A DNA stretch of 64,000 nt from Cotesia glomerata (taxonomy: Eukaryota > Arthropoda > Insecta > Hymenoptera > Braconidae), in contig NC_058164.1 in assembly GCF_020080835.1 (NCBI RefSeq), forward strand, positions 8,519,666-8,583,665, written 5' to 3'. The notes under the pieces were generated by a model. The model was given only the letters and a program-made list of their open reading frames with translations, was not told the DNA's origin and made no database searches. This document shows positions 1-12,960 of the stretch, one piece after another; position 1 is the first letter of the stretch; each line of letters opens with the position of its first letter. A program made the position numbers and the translations under genes.

Positions 1-627
1 TTTTTTATTTTAATTGACGTAATAAAAATTTAAAAAATTGACAGTTTTCAGACAACTTTAATATCATAAAAATTATTCAGGATAAAGAAGAAATTGAAAA
101 TTTTTTTTAATAATAAATTATATACAAAAATGTTTTGTATGAATTTTAGTATCAAGACAACCATAAAAAAAATTCGATTATTGAGTTGAAAATTATAAAT
201 ATATTACTGAAGTTAAAATGTACTAGCAGAATAAATATTTTTAGAAAACCCGATTCTAAATTCAAAAAATGTGTCGTCAAGGGTAGACTTTCTATACAAA
301 AATAGATACTTATACAGAATTAAAATAAAATGATAAAAAAAAGTAATTTAACTTCAAAGTTAAAATAATTGGTCAATTACGAATATTAATTCCCACTTAG
401 ATTTGATTATTTATAATTTATTGAAAGTTACTTGATACAATAGAATAGAAAAAATCATTTAATTGTTTTTTCATGATACTTTAATCAGCAGAGCAGACAT
501 CTGACAATTTTTTAAATTTTCATAACAAATCAATTATAATGAAAAAAATATTTTTTTAAATTAACACACAATTTTTTTAAATTTCTACATGTCGAATATT
601 ACAACTAAAATTTTTTTATAATAATTT

Positions 628-1340
<713 letters not shown>

Positions 1341-1786
1341 ACTGATTTCATCGCGGTTGATGCCATTCGAAAGGGCTTCGCCAAACTTAGATTTCCTGTT
1401 AATTTGAACCGATTCGGACCGATAGATTTTGAGAAATTTGGAGAAATCTAAAAAAAATAGGAAAAAAAATTTTTTCAGAAGTCGTTTTTTTGGAATAACT
1501 TTTAAACGGCTCTACCAATCGATTCCAAAAACTAATCAGCTTTTAACCTTAAAAAACTACGTCGATCACCGCCAATCCGGTCAAAATCGGTTGATTCATT
1601 CGAGAGATATCGTGAATGAAAGAAAACCGAAAAAAGTGTTTTTTCGGAGTTACTCCGAAATTTCTCGTTTGACTAATTGAAACTTAAAAATTCTTTATGA
1701 GGCTTCAAAAACTACGTAGAATGTCGCCAACCGCGTAAAAATCAATTCATTCATTCAAAAGTTATTGCGGTTTGAAAATTCAAAAA

Positions 1787-2596
1787 ATTAGGATGACGGT
1801 TGACCCTAAAGGCCATCCCTGCTACTTCCCGCTCATTTTGTTCTTAAGCGCTCAAAACTATACATTACGTTTTTGATCTCTTCGAGCTCAAAAATGTGAT
1901 TTTTGTGTCTTTTTGAGCTCTTCGAGCTTAAAACTCTAATAGCAGTGTAATAAACCATAATTTTTTGAATTTTCAAACTGCAATAACTTTTGAATGAATG
2001 AACCGATTTTCAAGCGGTTGGCGGCATTCGACGCAATTTTTAAAGCCCTACAAAGAATTTTCAAGTTTCAATCAATCGAGCCAGGAATTGTGAAGTAATT
2101 CCAAAAAAACACTTTTTTCGGTTTTCTTTCGACAACGATAACTCACGAACGAATTAACTGATTTTGACCGGGTTTGCGGTGATCGACGTGGTTTTTTGAT
2201 CTTAAGAGCTGATTAGATTTTGGAATTGATCGGTGAAGCCATTTAAAAGTAATTCCAAAAAAACCTCATTTCAAAAAATTTTTTTTTGTAGTTTTTTTGA
2301 GATTTCTCAAAATCTACTGGTTCGAATCGGTCCAAATAGTATTAAAAATCTAATTTTGGTCAAGCCTTTTCAAATGGCACCAACCGTGACTAAATCAGTC
2401 AAGCCGTTCAAAAGTTATAAGAGGGTTACACACACACACACACACACATACGGACATCATCGCGAAAACAATCAGGGTATCTTCCTAAGACGTCAAAACG
2501 TCAAGATCTGAAGACAACTCGATTTTCGAAAAACGGGGTAAAACCAATAACTTCCCGATTTTCGAAAATTTTCAATTTTCTTAGCGGGAAGTTAAA
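1787..2596 (+). mobile_element. unit U repeat (forward), nested insertion
   Basis: This inner copy starts at TTAGGATGACGGTTGACC and ends with CTTAGCGGGAAGTTAAAA, the complete end pair of the family, about 810 bp. It interrupts the outer U unit in opposite orientation, so the pair 1049-2596 looks like a long inverted repeat. Its (CA)n tract is at 2429-2448. Target duplication cannot be called with certainty because both flanks are A-rich. Confidence 0.65.
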
Positions 2597-2906
2597 AATA
2601 GTGTTCTATGAAACTTCTATCAGACTTTTGAGCTCAAAGAGCTCAAAAGCATAGAAAAGGTATCTTTTTGAGCTCGGAGAGCTCAAAACAACACACGTAT
2701 TGTATTTTTGAGCTCAAAGAGCGGCCAGGTATTAACAGAATTAGCGGGAAGTTGCAGGGATGGCCTTTAGGGTCAACTGTTTTCCTAATTTTTTTTTTTG
2801 TAATTATTGATGATGTCTGCTATATATCTTGAATTATCTGGAATAGTTTTATTAATTATTCATTTTTGATTTTTGTTTATTTCAGAAAAGAGTTGGGAAT
2901 AATTTT

Positions 2907-3903
2907 ATGATGATTATTAAAAAAAACTTTTTTCATTTGGTTATTTTGGCTTCGATGGTATTTTGCGTTCGTATAAAAAATAACAATAATAAAACAAATT
3001 CCCATAGATGCGTTGAGTACGGAGAAATGGTAAGTAACTTCATCTTATATATTTTAAATTATGTTTTATTTTAATACTTGTTATGAATAATAACTTTCAT
3101 TTATTTAAAAACGTGTTAAATATTTTCAGTGTGATATTAAGAATAGATTAACATGTTGCAATCCGAATTTTATATGTAAACTAGCAGTTACGGATAATTA
3201 TTTCATGTGTGCAAGAGAAGGTATTTGTCAACAATTATGGATTTAAAAGACATCTGGCGATTTGTTTTTATTTTTATTATACTTAGATTCATTAATTAAA
3301 AAAAATTAGGAAAACGGTTGACCCTGAAGGTCATCCCCGCAACTTCCCGCTACTTTCATAATTAAGCGCTCAAAATTGCACTTATTACGTATATAATTTT
3401 GAGTTCTCCGAGCTCAAAAGTCTGACAGAAGTTGAATAAAACACTATTTTTTGAATTTTCAAACCGCAATAACTTTTGAATGCATAAACCGATTTTCACG
3501 CGGTTGGCGGCATTCGACGCAGTTTCTCAAATTCTATGTTATATTTTTAAACACAAATTGATCAGACCGAAAATTTCGGTGTAATTCGAAAAAAACACTT
3601 TTTTTCGTCAACGATAACTCACGAACGAATCAACCGATTTTGACCAGCTTGGTAGCAATCGACGTGGTTTTTCGATGTTAAGAGCTGATTAGTTTTTGGA
3701 ATTGATCGGTCAATGCGTTTAAAAGTTATTAAAAAAAAACCACATTTGAAAAAAATTTTTTTTTTGTAGTTTTTTTGAGATTTCTCAAAATCTACTGGTT
3801 CGAATCGGTCCAAATAGTATTAAAAATCTAAGTTTGGTCAAGCCTTTTCAAATGGCACCAACCGTGACTAAATCAGTCAAGCCGTTCAAAAGTTATAAGA
3901 GGG

Positions 3904-3940
<37 letters not shown>

Positions 3941-6900
3941 ATCGCGGGGATAGTCAGGGAAGCTTCCTGAGACCTTAAAACGTCGAGATCTGATGGAAAC
4001 TCGATTTTTGCAAAACGGAGTGAAAACAATAACTTCCCGATTTTTGAAAATCTTCGATTTTCTTAGCGGGAAGTTAAAAATCTGGAAATCGGTTGACCGC
4101 ACAGACCAACCCTAGAACTTTCCGCTAAGTTTGAATTTGAAGCGCTTTAAAATGTGTTTTTGGTTAACATTTGAGTTTTTCAAGCTCAAAGCACCGTTTT
4201 TCACATTTTGAGCTCTTCGAGAATGTATTTATTGAACAACTATAACTTATGAATCCGTCGTTCGATTTTCATTTTTAAAAAAGCATTCGACGCAGTTTTT
4301 TAAGGACAAAAAATGTATATGTGGTTTTATTATGATTTTTTCGCAAGATTTAAAGATATTTTTAAAAAACATAAGATTAAAAAAATTTTTTTTTTTAATT
4401 TCTTCGGAATGGCTCGATGGATTAACTCTCAAATCTAATCAGATCTAAGTTCTGATAAACCCTTCCGAATGTTGTGTCGTAAAATTCAATCGTTTGATTC
4501 GTTTTGGAGAAATCGTACGACAAAAATTTATTTACACACATACATCCACTCACATACACACATACGCGCGTGTGCGTGACCGGACATCTCGGCGGGAATA
4601 GTCAGAATGGCTTCCTAGGGCCTCAAAACGTGGAGATCCAATGAAAACTCGACTTTCGAAAATCAGACCGAAATCAATAACTTCCCTTTATTGGAAAATT
4701 TTCAATTTTCTTCGCAGGAAGTTAAAAAATTTGCACTTGTCATGTTTTTTTAGTAGATTTCATAGAAATCTAACTATCGCATTGGTCCTCATGACGGAAC
4801 TTTTGAAAAATTTTGCTATATTTCGACTTAGCTCGTCAAGCGGATTCAGAAAATGCATGATTCAAAAATTTATATGTATATATATATACGATATAATCGG
4901 CATTGTCTCTTCTCTAACTTCCGCAATTCTTTACGGATCCCGATAAAACGTAACATATTCATTCTTAAGTTAAGACGATTTCTGAGGTTGAGTTCTAAGA
5001 TGAGCTAAATCTGTCAAAGTTTATTTAATAAGCTTCAATTTGCATACTTATTTATTTTTCCAACTTGAATAGTTTAGGAATGACAGCAATTCAAAAATTT
5101 TTGAAAATCGCAAAAATTTTCTCTTTTACCGTATTTCCGTGCAATTACAATTAAACGCGATATCCTATCAAAATTCTGTGAATTGCATATGAAAGCTTAT
5201 TAAATAAACTTTGATTTGCATGCCTCACTATCAGTCTAGACCAAAAATTACCTACTTTCTCAGACAGATTTTATGAAATTTTACTTTTGCATTCGTTTTC
5301 GTTTTGATGTCATCGTTTTATTGTAATAGAAGTTCTTTATTATTGTTAATATTATTTTATAAAAAATATATTTTTTTATGCGAGAAATCTACTTCCATTT
5401 CGGCTGCCGAATGGTCTTTTTTTAATTTTTAGAACTTTTCTATTTCAATTTAGTTGTTATAAAAATCCAAAAAATTGACGGATGTCTTTTAATTTCAGTA
5501 TTATAATATTTCCTGAATAATAAACGTAGATTTAATTTATTTCCTCTAGTCTTGGGCCTAGTCGGTCACCGCTGAGAGCGCTCAATTTAGTTCATAATCC
5601 AATGGCGAACTAGTTCGCTCTATTAATTCATTAGTTCTTTTTTAAAATAATTTAGTAAAAACAATAAATAAAGAAAAAAATATAAGTAGACATTGAATTT
5701 TGTCAAAGATTTATTTATTCATTAGTTTAAAACATTTACTTAAAGTCTGTTCTTAGATGTGAATGTGAAGTTGTTTAGTATCGGTATCGAAATATCAAGG
5801 CGCGCACAGTAAAAGTAAAAAGTTTGGGAAATCAAAAAGTGCACGCCTCACATGTTCATTTTATAGAAAAATACAGAAAAATATATTTTTTCATTTTTTT
5901 TTCTACTTTCTACAGTTACATCGACGGTCAATTTCGAAAATGATTCTCTACGTAATTCCTATTTCTACTGTGGCGCTGCTTGAAAAATTATCAAGATAAA
6001 AAAGAATAGAATGAAATTCATAATTATGAATGTTTAAACTTTCATTAATATCTTTTAAACGATTACAAGTTTGATAACGTCCTGCAATAGGGATCATCAT
6101 AAGGGTGAATGGAAACTTATGGAGAAAGATTTATTTCATTTCATGGCGTATATTTTTCTGAAACGCGAAGACAAAAAACGCGACGACTATCTGACAGCCT
6201 GTTTCGTCTAGCATTTTTTAGGAATGTTAAAGCCATATTAAAGCAAATTTTTTTTTTAAGGGAGTTGGGAAAGAACGGATAGGGGAAAGGGGGGGGACCT
6301 ACTCAGTGGGAATTTTTCCGTAATTGAAAAAATAATCAGACAGCCCAGACTGGGAATCGAACCCAGATCTCTCGGTTACGCGCCAAGGGCTCTACCAGTT
6401 AAGCTATCCGAGACAAGTACTGACTACTTTATTCAGTCACGTATATAAGACCCACCGAGCAAACAACGCCACCGTCCATCTTACGGTAAAGAGCTATTTT
6501 GTTGAGGAATTTTAGGCCGTTTATAGGGTCATAAGCCTATTTTCTTTTCTTTAAGCTATTGAATATTCTTTTAAATAGTTTTCTCTTTAGAATTTGCTGT
6601 ACCTCATTTAAAGCTAAACCTTTCAGTCTAAAATTTTAAATACTATCGTAAATTTAGGGATTGAGTATCCTTGAGTTTATTTTTTATTATCTTTTTATTG
6701 CATCTGACGACGAATATTTTTTCTAATCTGTGAGAAAATTTTTCTGTCAACCATGTGCATAACAGCTGTTCTCTAACTTACTCTCTCTAACTTCAAATTA
6801 TTTCTTTACGCCTACAATTTTCATCTACCAATAATTTCGCACAAATAACGTTACCACACCTATCGACCCTTTCCTCATTACCTCAAACTGTAACCTCTGA

Positions 6901-9900
6901 CTGTATCACTTCAAACAAAATTCTTCAGTTAGTCATCTACTCACAAGACAATTGCATCTATCTATTCATCGACTATATATCGACAATCTATCTATACATC
7001 GACTATCTATCGACAATCTATATATCTATCGACAACTTATCAATTTTCTATTAATCAGTAATTAATTTAAACATATCAAAAAGTGTGTAATTTTACATTA
7101 TTAAGAAGTATTTAACAATAAATCGTTAAGAGTAAAAATTTACTTTTGTGTGTTTAAAATCAACAATTTAATTGAAATATCCTCGCTCCAGTAAATTGTA
7201 GCTAGGAAATAAACATAGCCGTACTAATAATTTTTTAACTACACACTGTTAAAAATTTTTGTAAAATTACAATCATATTACAAAACAAATGATATGTAAA
7301 ATTACAAATCAGTGTATAGCAATGCGAAATAAAATACAATTCATGTAATTTTCCAGCACCTGTCGGGAAATCTACTAAGATGTATTGTAATTTTACAATC
7401 TTCTTGTATAAATCTAATACGCATTGTAATATTACAGAACCGTTGGTCAATTTTTAAGAAAAAGCTTTTTAATTTTGCAAACATTATTTGTGATCTGATT
7501 CGGCATAATTGTATGTAAAATAACAAAAAAATATTGTAATTTATATTACAATAATCTCATAAAAAATTTAAAAAGCTTATTTTTATTTTTACAATTTTCA
7601 TTGTAAAATTACACAGTGCAATGTAATGTCACTAGAAAATTTTATTTATATTACACGAATTGTAATTCTACTTCACTGTTTTCCAATTTTAAAAACAATA
7701 CTTTTCAGTTTTACAAAAATGAGATTGATGTATCAAAAAACAACAATATCCTTTATATTTATTTTTACTAATTTTTAATCTATGGTTGTTTATTTGCAAT
7801 AATAAATTCGAGGCATCATTTATCTTTTATAAATTTTAATATTATGCTCAAACGATCATTTCGAAATAAATATATTTGAATGAGTATATGTTAGACTTTA
7901 ATTTTTACAATATTCAATGAATTATAAATAATGTAAAAGTTAGTTATTTTCCATCAATAAACAGCATCAAATAACAAAAATAATGTAAATAATAAATAAT
8001 AAGCCGTAATGCTCAATCACCACATAGGATTAGCTTATAAGAATAATAAGATGTTGAACCACCTATCGGTCGTACGGCGTAGAGCGTTAGGTATCGGTCT
8101 GGCAAGCGCGCGGCTCGCGTTCGATTCTTAGTTAGGGGAAATATTATTTTCACTTAATATCATCAGAGTTGTAATAATTAGGTCTACGTGAGATTCAAAA
8201 TCTAGTCAGCGCTTCATAAAAATAAAATGACAACAAATATTAAATCAAATCTTTCTTTTTTATTATTTCAATTAAAGTAAAATTCAAGGAAAGTATTGTA
8301 ATTTTACAAACTTAGCTAATCTAAAAATATTTGTAAAATTACAAAACCGTTTTGTAAAATTAGTAACCTCACAGAGCTATATATGTTTTGTAATATTACT
8401 ATACCCGATTGTAATTTTAAATAAATGTTTTGCCTATTAGCTTCCAATACATATCTTGTAAAATTACAATAGAAATTTTTAACAGTGCAGTATTTGTTAA
8501 TATACTAAACAAAAATAAATAATATAATTGAATATATCTAGTTTTCAAAAAATACTTTTTTTCGTCGATTTAGTGTTTAAATTGGGACATATCAACGATT
8601 TTATAATGCAAAATCGTCCTATAGCCGAAAGTAAAGCACTTCCAGATGCTCACACATGAGGCGTGCAATAACTCGATTGGTCATATAGCGCTACTGTCTA
8701 GTAAAGCGGACGCTAAAAAAAATGAATGGTTTATTTGAGAAACCCCACAAGTTATATAGAAACCCCATATGACTTATGGGGTTTCTCAAATAAACGATTC
8801 AAATGTACAAAGAACTAAGAGCGAGATCATCGATGAACCAGGTCACGTAGTTCACCTAAAGGAACGCTCTTCCCACCTAGGTCGTTCGCGAACTACCCAA
8901 GACTAATTTCCTCTACTTACTTAACAAAAATCCTTTTTATTTAGTGCTTTATGATAATTATTAATTTTTTTTTGTCATCAATTAAGCCAAATTGGGAGAT
9001 TATTGTATATTTGATGAAGATTGTGGAACTGTATGGCACGCAAAATGTTCGAGCGATAACAAATGTGTTTGTATGTCAAATCACATACAAAAAAATAAAA
9101 ATAATTGCGTGCCGTTATTAGGTGAATATTGTTTAAGAAATGGCGAGTGTGGGACGGAAAATTCTTTCTGTCTGAATAATGAATGTCGATGTAAGGATTC
9201 TTTTTATGTATATTCCAAAAAGCAATGCCTACCAAGTAAATAAAGTTGAATTCAAATTTATAAGGTTTAGTTAGATACGACTCTCTCTTTAAGGGTTTAT
9301 TGAAATGTTTGTTTCTTTACATTTTTATAGAAATTATTGATGAAGAATGTCAGGATGATACAGATTGTAGAAAAATAAAATTTGCGAAATGCTCAAAAAG
9401 AAAAGTTTGTGTCTGTGCCAAGAACACAGTAGCGCTATCTCCGGGATTGTGTTACCCATTATTAAATGTAACTTGTCAAGTGGATGAAGATTGCAAGGTA
9501 GATCATTCTATTTGCATCAAAAATGTATGCAAATGCAAACCTAAACACTTTTCTTTTTCTATTGGAAATTGCACGCCAAGTAAGTTATTTTATTACCTAT
9601 TAATAATAATTTATAATTATTGTCTTTTTTATTTGTAGTGTATCTAGGTATGCCTTGTGAATATGACATACAATGTAGAATGTTCATAGATAAAACGAAA
9701 TGCTCTCAGGATAAAGTATGTATATGTGAATATAATTACTTTCAAACAAAAGGTGGATTTTGTAAACCTGAATGTGAAAGATCATGTTTGAATGATGAAC
9801 TATGTAATGATGAAAATTCTATTTGTGTTTATGATAAATGTCAATGTGAGCCACAATTTCAAGTTCAAGGATCAAAATGTATACCAGGTATAATATGAAT

Positions 9901-10514
9901 TTATATGAAAATTTATTTCAATAATAAATTTTGTGTATGACATACTGTAATTTTCATTTATAGTCATTGAGATCAATAGTTGTGATACTGATGCTGATTG
10001 TGATCAAATGTCGTTTGCAGTATGCTCCTCAAGTGGTAGAAAATGTATTTGTAGAGACGGATATTTTGAAATCAAAAGAGGAACATGTGTACTTCAATTG
10101 AAAGAAATTTGCAGAATTGATAGACAATGCCGTATTCCTAATTCTGTTTGCGATGATGGCTACTGTGAATGTGAACCTGGATTTTTAAATATCGCTAACA
10201 ACCAATGTGTTCTAAGTAAGCTTAAAAAACATAGTTCTGAGATAAACGCGTTTAAAGTTTTTTTAATTAAAAAAAAATATCTTACCTAAAGTCAATTAGC
10301 GATGCTAGCTCCATACAAATTCCCTTCAGCCTTTTCAAAAAGTTGATTTTCTTTCACTTAAACATTGTAAAATAATATAGTTACAGTAGTACAGTAGTAG
10401 TTCGATCACTTAGAACTTGAAATACAATACTTTCATATATATGTACGTTCGAAAAATGTAAAAGAAAAAAATAATTTTTTAAAAAGTTACGAACTAGAAT
10501 GATCCCTTAATTCG

Positions 10515-10546
<32 letters not shown>

Positions 10547-11890
10547 GGATAATTATTTAATTTATTTATGTTAAGAATTAATATTTTTTTTTGTTAATTT
10601 ATTTAGTTGAATCATCTGTTCGATCTTGTTACAACAATCACCGTAATTGTCGTTTGTTTACGAATGCAAAGTATTTAAAAAATGGACAGTATGTTTGTAC
10701 AGAGTATAGGGTAGAAATAAACACAACAGCCTGTGCTGCATGGTCAGGTAGATTTTGCACGAATGGTGATCAATGTGGCTCAAAATACTCTGTTTGTGTC
10801 AATAATGAATGTCAATGTAAATTGAAATATGTGTCTCATTCCGATATTGATTGTCGAACACGTAAGTTTATAAACAAAGTAAAATGAAAAGTTTTATATT
10901 ATAATTTTTCTTTCACAATTCAGCTTTTATAGGTATGACTTGTAATTATGACTCATATTGCAAAAAATTCATCAAGAATTCGCTGTGTCTAAACAAAATA
11001 TGTATCTGCGGTAATAATTACTCTGAAATAAATGGAAAATGTCTTCCTAAATTACTCGTTTCATGCTCGGATAAAGAACCATGTGCGCCGAAAAACTCTT
11101 TCTGTATAGATGAAAAATGTCACTGCAACATTCAATATATTCAGCAAGAAGATGAATGTGTACCACGTAATAAAACGAAATACAAAGAACACGAAGACGC
11201 AAAGGCTCCAAGTAAACAGTTATTTATTTATTTATTCAGATAGAACTATCATCAGTTCTAAATAAAATTATTTTTATTTTCTTATTTATCCAATAATATC
11301 TATGTTTCTATTCAGCGATACAAATTAGATCGTGTAAAATAGATCGAGATTGTTGGGGTTTCCGAAATTCACAGTGCTCATCGAATAACATATGCATTTG
11401 TAAGGAACAAAGTTTTGCATCTAATGCAGATTATTGTTACCCTGTATTGGATGGATTTTGTAGGTATGATGAACAATGTGGGTTGAATTTCGATTGCGTT
11501 GGTTTTAAGTGCCAATGCAAACCTAAATTTTCACCGATTTCTGTTAACCAATGCGTATCGAGTGAGTATACAATATTTATTGTTAAAAACTAGATCATTA
11601 TCAATTTACTTTTCTTTTTTATAGCTCATCAATTATACTCTTGCAATGATATTCTCGATTGTAGTGATCGGTGGCATTCAAATTGTTCAAAAAATAAATG
11701 CATTTGTAGTATCAACAATACTGCCATCAATAACTCAACATGCTTACCAATTTTAGGTGGATATTGTTGGCAAGACGATCAGTGCCAGGCTATAGATTCT
11801 ATTTGTATTGATTATCGGTGTCAATGCAAATCGACTCACGTTGCTATCGCTAATAATTTATGTGCACTAAAAGGGTTGCCGGATACCTAA
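2907..11890 (+). CDS. secreted cysteine-rich multi-module protein (gene 1)
   Basis: My exon model is 2907-3029, 3130-3220, 8987-9235, 9331-9579, 9639-9887, 9964-10215, 10607-10861, 10924-11211 (or donor at 11166), 11316-11561 and 11625-11890 (stop TAA), giving about 740-755 residues. All junctions are GT..AG and all frames agree. Exon 1 starts ATGATG and codes a hydrophobic signal peptide (FFHLVILASMVFCV). Exons 1-2 make a knottin-like domain with spacing C-x6-C-x7-CC-x5-C-x10-C. Each of the eight later exons is phase 1-1 and codes two modules of form C-x5-C-x7-C-x5-C-x-C-x11-C with small length changes, like EB modules. The first module of exon 7 lacks the CxC pair. There is no membrane segment, so secretion is inferred. 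Function is unknown; similar insect proteins carry only descriptive names. Intron 2 is 5.8 kb and full of transposons. Confidence 0.82.
3306..4077 (+). mobile_element. unit U repeat (forward), complete copy in intron 2 of gene 1
   Basis: This is the clearest single complete copy, about 770 bp. It starts with TTAGGAAAACGGTTGACC and ends with TTAGCGGGAAGTTAAAA. Inside are two or three degenerate copies of a module of type ATAACTTTTGAATG..ACCGATTTT..GGCATTCGACG, in alternating orientation, and a (CA)n tract at 3905-3938. The sense frames of 60-70 residues in it are not genes; they recur in every copy in different frames. Confidence 0.7.
4083..4725 (+). mobile_element. diverged relative of unit U
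   Basis: It directly follows the previous unit. The start (GGAAATCGGTTGACCGCA) and end (TCTTCGCAGGAAGTTAAAA) match the U termini with many changes, and the body keeps GAGCTC motifs and a CA-rich tract (4532-4562). It seems to be a second, older subfamily. No protein is encoded. Confidence 0.5.
4726..5538. other. AT-rich intron 2 sequence of gene 1
   Basis: No coding exon is recognisable. There are short AT repeats near 4875-4890 and a fragment of the CAGACATCTGAC-type MITE near 5450-5510. I see nothing else. Confidence 0.5.
6259..6493 (-). mobile_element. tRNA-derived SINE, family 1, copy 1
   Basis: On the minus strand the sequence includes an A-box-like TAGCTTAACTGG and a B box GGTTCGATTCC, with a well-paired anticodon stem and T stem. 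The acceptor stem does not pair and the base before the anticodon is not T, so this is not a working tRNA gene. A near-identical copy lies on the plus strand at 28936-29176. The shared length is about 240 bp. Confidence 0.65.
6950..7034. repeat. CTATCTAT/ATCGAC minisatellite
   Basis: Short imperfect tandem copies of TCTATCTATCGACAA-like words within the hAT-like element. It is a low-complexity tract with no coding signal. Confidence 0.6.
7244..8488. mobile_element. MITE with CACTGTTAAAAA ends and TGTAAAATTACA repeats
   Basis: The left end reads CACTGTTAAAAATTTTTGTA and the right end is the inverse, AAATTTTTAACAGTG. Between them the words TGTAAAATTAC or GTAATTTTACA occur more than a dozen times in both orientations, a subterminal-repeat pattern typical of non-autonomous DNA transposons. 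No reading frame of note is present. Target duplication was not resolved. Confidence 0.55.
8040..8135 (+). repeat. tRNA-like fragment (possible SINE remnant)
   Basis: The segment contains a B-box-like GCGTTCGATTC preceded by GC-rich sequence (CTGGCAAGCGCGCGG) that is unlike the AT-rich surroundings. No full cloverleaf can be folded by eye. It is probably a remnant of a tRNA-derived SINE carried inside the MITE. Confidence 0.3.
8728..8797. repeat. 70-bp hairpin
   Basis: TTTATTTGAGAAACCCCA at the left is matched by TGGGGTTTCTCAAATAAA at the right, a perfect 18-bp stem, with part of the loop also self-complementary. It could be a tiny foldback element or the core of the hAT-like element that surrounds it. 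Confidence 0.6.
10225..10505. repeat. intron repeat shared with blocks A and B
   Basis: Intron 6 of gene 1 begins with AAACATAGTTCTGAGATAAA and continues with sequence that is clearly homologous to 37516-37664 plus 39284-39425 in block A (and to the same places in block B). There the repeat is split by a Helitron-like insertion; here it is not. A poly-T run follows at about 10517-10540. Confidence 0.65.
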
Positions 11891-11966
11891 CAATACATTA
11901 CAAAAAGTGATGACAAACTTAGAATATAGAATATATATAGAATAAAATATCGTAAGAAAAAAATTT

Positions 11967-12120
11967 TTAACTTCTCTCTAAGAAAATCGAAGATTTTCAA
12001 AAATCGGGGAGTTATTGTTTTCATCCCGTTTGACGAAAGTCGAGTTTTCATCAAATTTCGACGTTTCGAGGTCCTAGGAAGTTTCCCTGACTATTTCCGC
12101 GATGGTGTCTGTATGTAAAT
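11967..12120 (-). mobile_element. unit U repeat, truncated (terminal 150 bp only)
   Basis: The segment starts TTAACTTCTCTCTAAG and matches the terminal hairpin and following 100 bp of other reverse U units up to the beginning of the GT tract. It then breaks off into the duplicated flank (12153 onward). It starts about 80 bp after the stop of gene 1 and may lie in its 3' UTR. Confidence 0.6.
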
Positions 12121-12152
12121 GTAAATTTAACTATATAAAAAATGTAAATTTA

Positions 12153-12719
12153 ACTATATAAAAAATCTAAACAATTGTAAGATGTCTGTTTACTTTGGTG
12201 TCATTTTTTTTCATCTATCACTAAAAAAGGTACTATAAATTGATAATTAATTGTAATCAATAAGAAAAATAAATCTTAAACTTTCTAACTATTATTTTTA
12301 TTTCTTCTATCTTAAAACACTTATTATTTTTACAAGATAATACATGAACAGAAAAATTTTATTGATTATTTGAAAAAAGTTGAACAAAATCAAATAACTT
12401 CCGTTAAGTATTTTAAAAATATATTTTATGTTTTGATAGTTGAATCAATAGCTATAAAAAAAATAAAGTTACTTAACTTTTGACGGTGTAAGCGATTAGC
12501 TTGATACAGTAAATATGTTTCAAAATAAGGTATACTGAAAAAAATAATTTTGTTATTTTGAATTGAATTCTTAACTTCCCGCTAAGAAAATTGAAAATTT
12601 TAAAAAATCGGGAAGTTATTGGTTTTACCCTGTTTTTCGAAAATCGAGTTTTCATCAGATCTTGACGTTTTGAGGTCCTAGAAAGCTTTCCTGACTATTC
12701 CCGCGAGGGTGTCACTATG

Positions 12720-12771
<52 letters not shown>

Positions 12772-12865
12772 CCGTATGTAAGCCTCTGATAACTTTTGAA
12801 TGGCTCGACCGATTTCATCGCGGTTGGTGCCATTCGAAAAGGCTTGACTGAACTTTGATTTTGAA
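12153..12865. repeat. duplicated segment, right copy (partner 628-1340)
   Basis: Direct copy of the sequence upstream of gene 1, including the start of a U unit and its (GT)n tract (12722-12769). Because the same segment lies on both sides of gene 1, it could mediate unequal crossing-over of the gene. Confidence 0.7.
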
Positions 12866-12960
12866 TATACTTTGGAACGATTCGGACAGGTAGATTTTGA
12901 GAAATCGCAAAAAAACTACTAAAAAAAATTTTTTTGAAAGTGGTTTTTTTGGAATAATTT

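Larger units (their letters stand above)
5547..8905. mobile_element. hAT-like element with 8-bp target duplication
   Basis: The ends TAGTCTTGGG and CCCAAGACTA are inverted repeats, and each is flanked by the same 8 bp, ATTTCCTC (5539-5546 and 8906-8913). An 8-bp target duplication with short TIRs starting TA is the signature of the hAT superfamily. The element is 3359 bp, has no transposase frame, and contains a SINE (6259-6493), a TGTAAAATTACA-rich MITE (7244-8488) and a short hairpin (8728-8797). It therefore grew by secondary insertions or is a non-autonomous composite. It lies in intron 2 of gene 1. Confidence 0.75.

Noticed and set aside
6350..6412. Possible tRNA gene (and its twin at 29013-29085)
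   Set aside because: Boxes A and B are present, but the acceptor stem does not pair and the anticodon loop lacks T33. Both copies share long non-tRNA flanks, so they are SINEs.
9140..9235. Minus-strand frame 8978-9235
   Set aside because: Antisense shadow of exon 3 of gene 1, which has the conserved cysteine pattern and splice sites.
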